Under the pieces are notes generated by a model. It ran no database searches. It worked only from the letters and a program-made list of their open reading frames with translations, and was not told where the DNA came from. Below, piece by piece: positions 55,536-59,929 of a stretch of 59,929 bases of DNA. Positions within the stretch are counted from its first letter, which is position 1; every line of letters starts with the position of its first letter. A program made the translations under genes and the position numbers. Source of the DNA: Chitinophaga pinensis (GTDB taxonomy: Bacteria > Bacteroidota > Bacteroidia > Chitinophagales > Chitinophagaceae); the NCBI GenBank assembly GCA_945865645.1, contig CAMBEI010000008.1, positions 1 to 59,929 on the forward strand, in the 5' to 3' direction.

Positions 55536-56912
55536 ATGAAAAATTATATACTTTGTTTTATTATTTCTCTTGGTTTTGTGACTGTATCAATAGCTCAAAA
55601 TAGTAAAACAAAAATCGTTATTGCCGATAAAATTATTGCCGTTGTGGGGGATAAAATTATTTTAAAAAGTGATATAGATAATAGTATTACTGATATGGAT
55701 CGCCAAAAAATAGAGATTCCCGCTAACGCTAGATGTATGATGCTAGAACAAGCTATGGGTATTAAGGCCCTGGTATTACAAGCCGAAAAAGATTCACTGC
55801 CAGTTACCGACGAAGAGGTAGAAACTATTATTGATAACAGAATTCGTGGCTTTATTAGCCAATTTGGATCTAAAGATGAATTGGAAAAAGTAGCAGGCAA
55901 AACTATCTATCAACTTAAAGAAGATTTTAGAGAACCTATACGTGAACAAGAGCTCGCTAAAGCTATGCGAAATAAAGTTGTGGATAATGTGCGCATTACG
56001 CCTAAAGAGGTAAACGAATACTTTATTAAAATTCCAACAGATAGCTTATTCCTATACGAAAGTGAAGTAGAAATTAGCCAAATCTTATCCTACCCAAAAG
56101 CGCAACGAGATGCAGAGGAATATTGTATACAACAACTAAAAGAATTTAAAGAACAGATTGAATCTGGTAAAAAAGATTTTGCCACCTTGGTTAGCATTTA
56201 TACACAAGATCCGGGGAGTAAAGAAACTGGTGGACAATATGATGTTAACCGGTATTCAAAAGAAATGGATCCTGTTTGGTTAGGTAAAGTATTTACATTA
56301 AAACCCGGTCAGGTTTCTAATCCCTTTAAAACAAAATTTGGGTACCACATTATGCAACTGGTTAGCCGCGCAGGAGACGACGCTTCTGTTAGGCACTTAT
56401 TAATGGTGCCGCAGGTTACCTCTTTTGAAATAAAAGACGGACTTAATAAATTTGATAGCATTAGAGCAAAATTAATTACAGGTATCATCGATTTTGGCGC
56501 AGCCGTTGCTAAGTATAGCGATGATGAAGCTAGCAGGTTTACTGCCGGTCAAATTACTGGCAAAGATGGAAGCACCTATGTTACTATTGATCAGCTTGAT
56601 AAAGACATTATTTTTATGCTCAAAGATCTTAAAGTAGGTCAATATTCTCAGCCAACCGAATATGTTGATGAAAGAGGACGTAAGGGAGTTCGTATGGTGT
56701 ATTTAAAAACAAGAACAACACCTCATCGCGAAAATTTAAAAGATGATTACGATCGAATTTCACAAAGAGCCCTGGAATTAAAAAAGAATGAAACGCTAGA
56801 ACGCTGGTTCAATAAAAAAATAGTTATGTATCATATTTTAATAGATGATGAATTTAAATCCTGTCCCGAAATGGCAAAATGGATCTTAGGTACCTCAGCT
56901 ACAAAAAATTAA
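55536..56912 (+). CDS. SurA-like periplasmic peptidyl-prolyl isomerase
   Basis: About 458 residues from the ATG at 55536, which starts a clear signal peptide (MKNYILCFIISLGFVTVSIAQ). An ATG at 55434 would add 34 residues in front of it and is unlikely. A SurA N-terminal chaperone domain (IIAVVGDKIILKSDIDNSI) is followed by two parvulin domains, the first with ISQILSYP ... DFATLVSIYTQDPGSKETGGQYDV ... FGYHIMQLVSRAGD and the second less conserved. It should help outer-membrane proteins fold. It lies 139 bp after infB on the same strand. Confidence 0.9.
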   Translation: MKNYILCFIISLGFVTVSIAQNSKTKIVIADKIIAVVGDKIILKSDIDNSITDMDRQKIEIPANARCMMLEQAMGIKALVLQAEKDSLPVTDEEVETIIDNRIRGFISQFGSKDELEKVAGKTIYQLKEDFREPIREQELAKAMRNKVVDNVRITPKEVNEYFIKIPTDSLFLYESEVEISQILSYPKAQRDAEEYCIQQLKEFKEQIESGKKDFATLVSIYTQDPGSKETGGQYDVNRYSKEMDPVWLGKVFTLKPGQVSNPFKTKFGYHIMQLVSRAGDDASVRHLLMVPQVTSFEIKDGLNKFDSIRAKLITGIIDFGAAVAKYSDDEASRFTAGQITGKDGSTYVTIDQLDKDIIFMLKDLKVGQYSQPTEYVDERGRKGVRMVYLKTRTTPHRENLKDDYDRISQRALELKKNETLERWFNKKIVMYHILIDDEFKSCPEMAKWILGTSATKN

Positions 56913-56934
56913 TTAATAAAAATACAATACCTTG

Positions 56935-56963
56935 AAGCGTTCCGAATTATTTACGGAGCGCTT
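56935..56963 (+). terminator. terminator after the SurA-like gene
   Basis: A 10-bp stem AAGCGTTCCG / CGGAGCGCTT (one T-G pair) with a 9-nt loop is followed by TATTTTTA. Confidence 0.8.
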
Positions 56964-57010
56964 TATTTTTATATTTTTTCAATTACATCTTAGGGTAAAA
57001 ATAATTATCA

Positions 57011-58204
57011 TTGATAGAAACTAAAAAAATAATTCGAAAAGAAGAGCAGGCTATACTGGTGGGGTTGGTGTATAAAGAGCAAACCGAACCCATGGTAAAT
57101 GAGTACCTGGATGAGTTAACTTTTTTGGCCGAAACCGCAGGTGCTATAGCTGTAAAAAGGTTTACCCAAAAACTACCCCATCCCGATAGTAAAATTTTTG
57201 TAGGTAAAGGAAAATTGCAGGAAATAAAAGAATATATTTTACTTAAGGGAAATATTAGCTTGGTAATATTTGATGATGAACTTACAGGATCACAAATTCA
57301 AAATATTGAAAAAGAGCTAAATGTAAAAACGATTGATCGCAGCGATTTAATTTTAGACATTTTTGCTAGTCGTGCTAAAACTGCTCAAGCTAAAACGCAA
57401 GTTGAACTGGCGCAATATCAATATATTTTACCAAGATTAAAAGGCATGTGGAAACATTTGGAACGCCAGGGCGGTGGCGTGGGTACTCGCGGACCTGGAG
57501 AAACCGAAATTGAAACAGATAGACGTATTGTTAAAGATAAAATAGGATTATTACGTAAACGCTTATCCGAAATTGATAAACAATCTTTTACTCAACGAAA
57601 AGATCGCGGCGAATTTATTAGAGTGGCATTGGTAGGTTATACCAATGTGGGTAAATCAACCCTAATGAATATTTTAAGCAAGAGCGAAGTGTTTGCTGAA
57701 AATAAATTATTTGCTACATTAGATACCACTACAAGAAAAGTTGTGTTTGAGCAAACTCCTTTTTTACTTAGTGATACGGTAGGGTTTATACGCAAATTGC
57801 CCCATCACCTGGTAGAGAGTTTTAAAAGCACCCTTGATGAAGTGCGAGAAGCAGATGTGCTTCTACATATAGTAGATATTTCGCACCCGCAGCACGAAGA
57901 TCAGTTACTCGTTGTAAATAAAACCCTGGCTACATTAGGGGCAAATGATAAGCCCATGATTACCATTTTTAATAAAATGGATAAATACGAAGAGCAAGCA
58001 TTTGATCAGTGGCTTGAGCCAGCGGTTAAAATCGATATCCTCAACGAATTAAAACAAAGATGGCAAAATGAAACTAACGGAAGTTGCGTATTTATTTCGG
58101 CTACCGAACGTACTAACTTAGATTTATTACGCCAAACTATATTGAATGAAGTGCGAGAAATGTATCGAATTAGATATCCTTACAAAGCAGAATTTTTTTA
58201 TTAA
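57011..58204 (+). CDS. hflX: ribosome-associated GTPase HflX
   Basis: The 397-residue GTPase splits stalled or hibernating ribosomes. The N-terminal HflX domain has FVGKGKLQEIKEYI and the conserved Gly-rich GGGVGTRGPGETEIETDRR. The G domain has G1 GYTNVGKST, the G3 region DTVGFIRKLPHHLVESF, and G4 NKMDKYE. The start is TTG, with no ATG near. The Rieske gene follows after 5 bp, so the two are co-transcribed. Confidence 0.94.
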   Translation: MIETKKIIRKEEQAILVGLVYKEQTEPMVNEYLDELTFLAETAGAIAVKRFTQKLPHPDSKIFVGKGKLQEIKEYILLKGNISLVIFDDELTGSQIQNIEKELNVKTIDRSDLILDIFASRAKTAQAKTQVELAQYQYILPRLKGMWKHLERQGGGVGTRGPGETEIETDRRIVKDKIGLLRKRLSEIDKQSFTQRKDRGEFIRVALVGYTNVGKSTLMNILSKSEVFAENKLFATLDTTTRKVVFEQTPFLLSDTVGFIRKLPHHLVESFKSTLDEVREADVLLHIVDISHPQHEDQLLVVNKTLATLGANDKPMITIFNKMDKYEEQAFDQWLEPAVKIDILNELKQRWQNETNGSCVFISATERTNLDLLRQTILNEVREMYRIRYPYKAEFFY

Positions 58205-58209
58205 ACAAA

Positions 58210-58551
58210 ATGGCATCAAAAAATAACGCTACCTGGTACAAAATAGCCGAAAATATTGAGGAGATAAATTTTTCGTCAAACGGACTCGCCGAGTTGCAGC
58301 TTAATGGCAAAACGCTTTGTATTGGGTTGTTTAATAAACAAATTTTTGCCTGCGCACAAAAATGCCCACACGCTGGCGGCATTATGGCAAATGGCTATAT
58401 AGATGCCCTGGGTCAACTGGTTTGTCCCTTACATAGATATAAGTTTAATCCTAATACTGGCAAAAACTTAAGCGGCGAGGGATATTATTTAAAAACCTAT
58501 CTTATAGCAACAAGGGAGGATGGCGTATTTATTCGCTTTACAAATCCATAA
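58210..58551 (+). CDS. Rieske [2Fe-2S] ferredoxin-like protein
   Basis: The 113-residue single-domain protein has both halves of the Rieske motif: CPH in AQKCPHAGG and CPLH in LVCPLHRYKFN. These give two Cys and two His ligands for a [2Fe-2S] cluster. No signal peptide is seen, so it is cytosolic. Its electron-transfer partner is unknown. It resembles NirD- or dioxygenase-ferredoxin-type proteins. Confidence 0.87.
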   Translation: MASKNNATWYKIAENIEEINFSSNGLAELQLNGKTLCIGLFNKQIFACAQKCPHAGGIMANGYIDALGQLVCPLHRYKFNPNTGKNLSGEGYYLKTYLIATREDGVFIRFTNP

Positions 58552-58580
58552 ATATTAATAAAATATATTATATATATAAA

Positions 58581-58616
58581 AATATTCAATATTTTTTAAA
58601 AAAAATATTGAATATT
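58581..58616. terminator. AT-only hairpin after the Rieske gene
   Basis: A nearly complete palindrome with a 17-bp stem AATATTCAATATTTTTT / AAAAAATATTGAATATT and a 2-nt loop. It is weak in GC but long, and likely ends transcription in either direction. Confidence 0.55.
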
Positions 58617-58687
58617 AACTTTTTATTAATACCTTTCCTAAGAATATTTATAAAATTGTATTCCAAAACTTTCTCAAAACTCAATTT

Positions 58688-59929
58688 ATGAAGAAAATTT
58701 ACTTATTATTTCTATCGCTTTCATTTTTGGCAGGTCACACAGCATGGAGTCAGGCTTGCTTGCCTATTACCATTACGCCGTCTAGTGCTACTGTCTGTGC
58801 GGGTACTGTACAGCAGCTAACTGCAACGCATAGCAATCCGTCTAATGTGCCGGGGAGTAGCGTTAATAGTTCAGGGGCTATTAACCTACCAATTAACGAC
58901 TTCTCTACCATTTCTAATACTGTTACTGTTGCTGGCATTCCAGCCGGATCTATAGTTTCTAGTGTGGTGGTTAATTTTAATATTACCCATACTTGGGATG
59001 CAGATTTAACCATATCATTAAAAGCGCCCAATGGTGACGTTATAAATCTAGTAAATGCTAGAGGAGGAGCGGCTGATAACTTTACCAATACAAATATTAG
59101 TTCTGCATCTACGGTATCACTTGCTACAGGAACTGCGCCTTTTACTGGCACGTTTATGGCTGATGCTAATGCGGCACTTCCGCCAACAGGATTTACGCAA
59201 ACCACTACTACCTTTTCGCCTTTATACACTTTATTAAATGGTGGATGGAGTATAGGTATAAGAGACAACGTGGGGGGCGATGTGGGGACATTGCTAAACT
59301 GGTCTGTAACTATTAACTATAATTCAGCAGTTATATTACCAGTATGGGCACCGTTAACTAATTTATATACGGATGCTGCAGGAACAATACCTTACACAGG
59401 AACAGCTACAGCTTCGGTTTACGCAAGAGCAACAACCGTTGCGCAAACTTTTTCTGCTACGCTTTCTACTACGGTATGTACACCTTCCCCTACATTTGTA
59501 ACTATTTTTTCAATTTCAACAACACCAGATCCAGCGCCTATAGTAACTCCTAATCCTGCATCAGTTTGTCTTGGACAAATTCGTTCTTTAGTTGCTTCTG
59601 CGGCTGTTGTTTGGGCTCCTGTTACAGAATTATATACAGATGCACTTGCAACAATACCATACTCAGGTACTGCTTTAGTTACTGTATATGCAAAACCTAC
59701 AGTGTCTAGAACATATACTGCAGTTATTTTAGGTGGTTCATGCCCTTCCTTGCCGGCATTTGTACCAGTAACTTTATCTCCAAACCCTTCTTTAGTTATA
59801 GTAGCCGATCCAGGCAGTACAATATGCGAAGGAGACCCTGCGTTGCTAACTGTAGTTACAGGTACATCTACACCAGTAGGCGTTCTTTACACACAGGGTA
59901 CAGGGGTACCAGCAAATGGTTCACCATCA
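58688..59929 (+). CDS. secreted P-domain surface protein with 89-residue repeats, 3' end outside the window
   Basis: An open frame of 414 codons runs off the window. A signal peptide (MKKIYLLFLSLSFLAGHTAWSQ) comes first. A proprotein-convertase P-domain-like fold follows (about 60-215), with NITHTWDADLTISLKAPNG and WSIGIRDNVGGDVGTLLNWSVTI. Then come at least two tandem repeats with a 267-bp period, starting at 59342 and 59609, each with VWAPxTxLYTDA and TIPYxGTA. Thr/Ser/Pro-rich and low in Lys, it resembles the very large Bacteroidota surface proteins secreted by the type IX system, whose C-terminal sorting domain would be beyond the window. Confidence 0.8.
   Translation, partial: MKKIYLLFLSLSFLAGHTAWSQACLPITITPSSATVCAGTVQQLTATHSNPSNVPGSSVNSSGAINLPINDFSTISNTVTVAGIPAGSIVSSVVVNFNITHTWDADLTISLKAPNGDVINLVNARGGAADNFTNTNISSASTVSLATGTAPFTGTFMADANAALPPTGFTQTTTTFSPLYTLLNGGWSIGIRDNVGGDVGTLLNWSVTINYNSAVILPVWAPLTNLYTDAAGTIPYTGTATASVYARATTVAQTFSATLSTTVCTPSPTFVTIFSISTTPDPAPIVTPNPASVCLGQIRSLVASAAVVWAPVTELYTDALATIPYSGTALVTVYAKPTVSRTYTAVILGGSCPSLPAFVPVTLSPNPSLVIVADPGSTICEGDPALLTVVTGTSTPVGVLYTQGTGVPANGSPS

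Noticed and set aside
58750..59268. 172-residue minus-strand frame at the window end
   Set aside because: It is antisense to the P-domain protein, which has a signal peptide and clear domains. The minus-strand product has none.

Overview
The window is a chromosomal segment of an AT-rich member of the Bacteroidota, most likely Chitinophagales or a relative (inference). The signs are the TAnnTTTG type of -7 promoter box before many genes, the lack of obvious Shine-Dalgarno sequences, an S46 dipeptidyl-peptidase, a GH3-like acyl-adenylase, DUF4834 and DUF6370 proteins, long two-domain secreted parvulins, and a large secreted P-domain surface protein.

Bases 1-31,600 are mostly housekeeping genes on both strands: metF, a periplasmic parvulin and a thioredoxin-like lipoprotein/secreted protein, an RlmD-type rRNA methyltransferase, two rhomboids (the second lacks its catalytic residues), an endonuclease/phosphatase-fold protein, cysS, an AlkA-like glycosylase, free-Met-sulfoxide reductase, a CYTH protein, the S46 peptidase, GH3, a decayed DUF6089-like gene, LysE, a monofunctional transglycosylase with an unusual membrane insert, a nicotinamide riboside uptake/kinase operon containing a previously unlisted 59-residue membrane protein, an Nfu scaffold, a UvrD helicase, recA, a DMT exporter, a GNAT enzyme, a SixA-like phosphatase, a phytase-like esterase, an S1/P1 nuclease, a long PurF and an outer-membrane barrel.

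A CAT-anticodon tRNA at 31,618-31,691 opens an accessory region. After it come about 0.5 kb with no gene, a truncated phage-type AAA ATPase, and a complete type V-A CRISPR-Cas locus: cas12a, cas4, cas1 and cas2 in one overlapping operon, followed by an array of 14 identical 36-bp repeats and 13 spacers of 26-30 bp. All catalytic residues I could check in Cas12a, Cas4 and Cas1 are present, so the system looks functional. A lone crRNA-handle-like hairpin lies about 1.1 kb upstream of cas12a. After the array are a small metal-handling cluster (outer-membrane barrel, HMA-domain protein, DUF6370 protein) and a six-gene signalling operon: TPR lipoprotein, propeller sensor with SpoIIE phosphatase, RsbW-like kinase, STAS antagonist, GAF-PAS-adenylate cyclase-HD fusion and TMEM175-type channel. 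This operon looks like a complete partner-switching circuit coupled to cAMP.

From 50,200 the window returns to core genes: DUF4834, rimP-nusA-infB (with a stable hairpin close before each start codon), a SurA-like parvulin, hflX, a Rieske protein, and the 5' part of a repetitive secreted P-domain protein that runs off the end.
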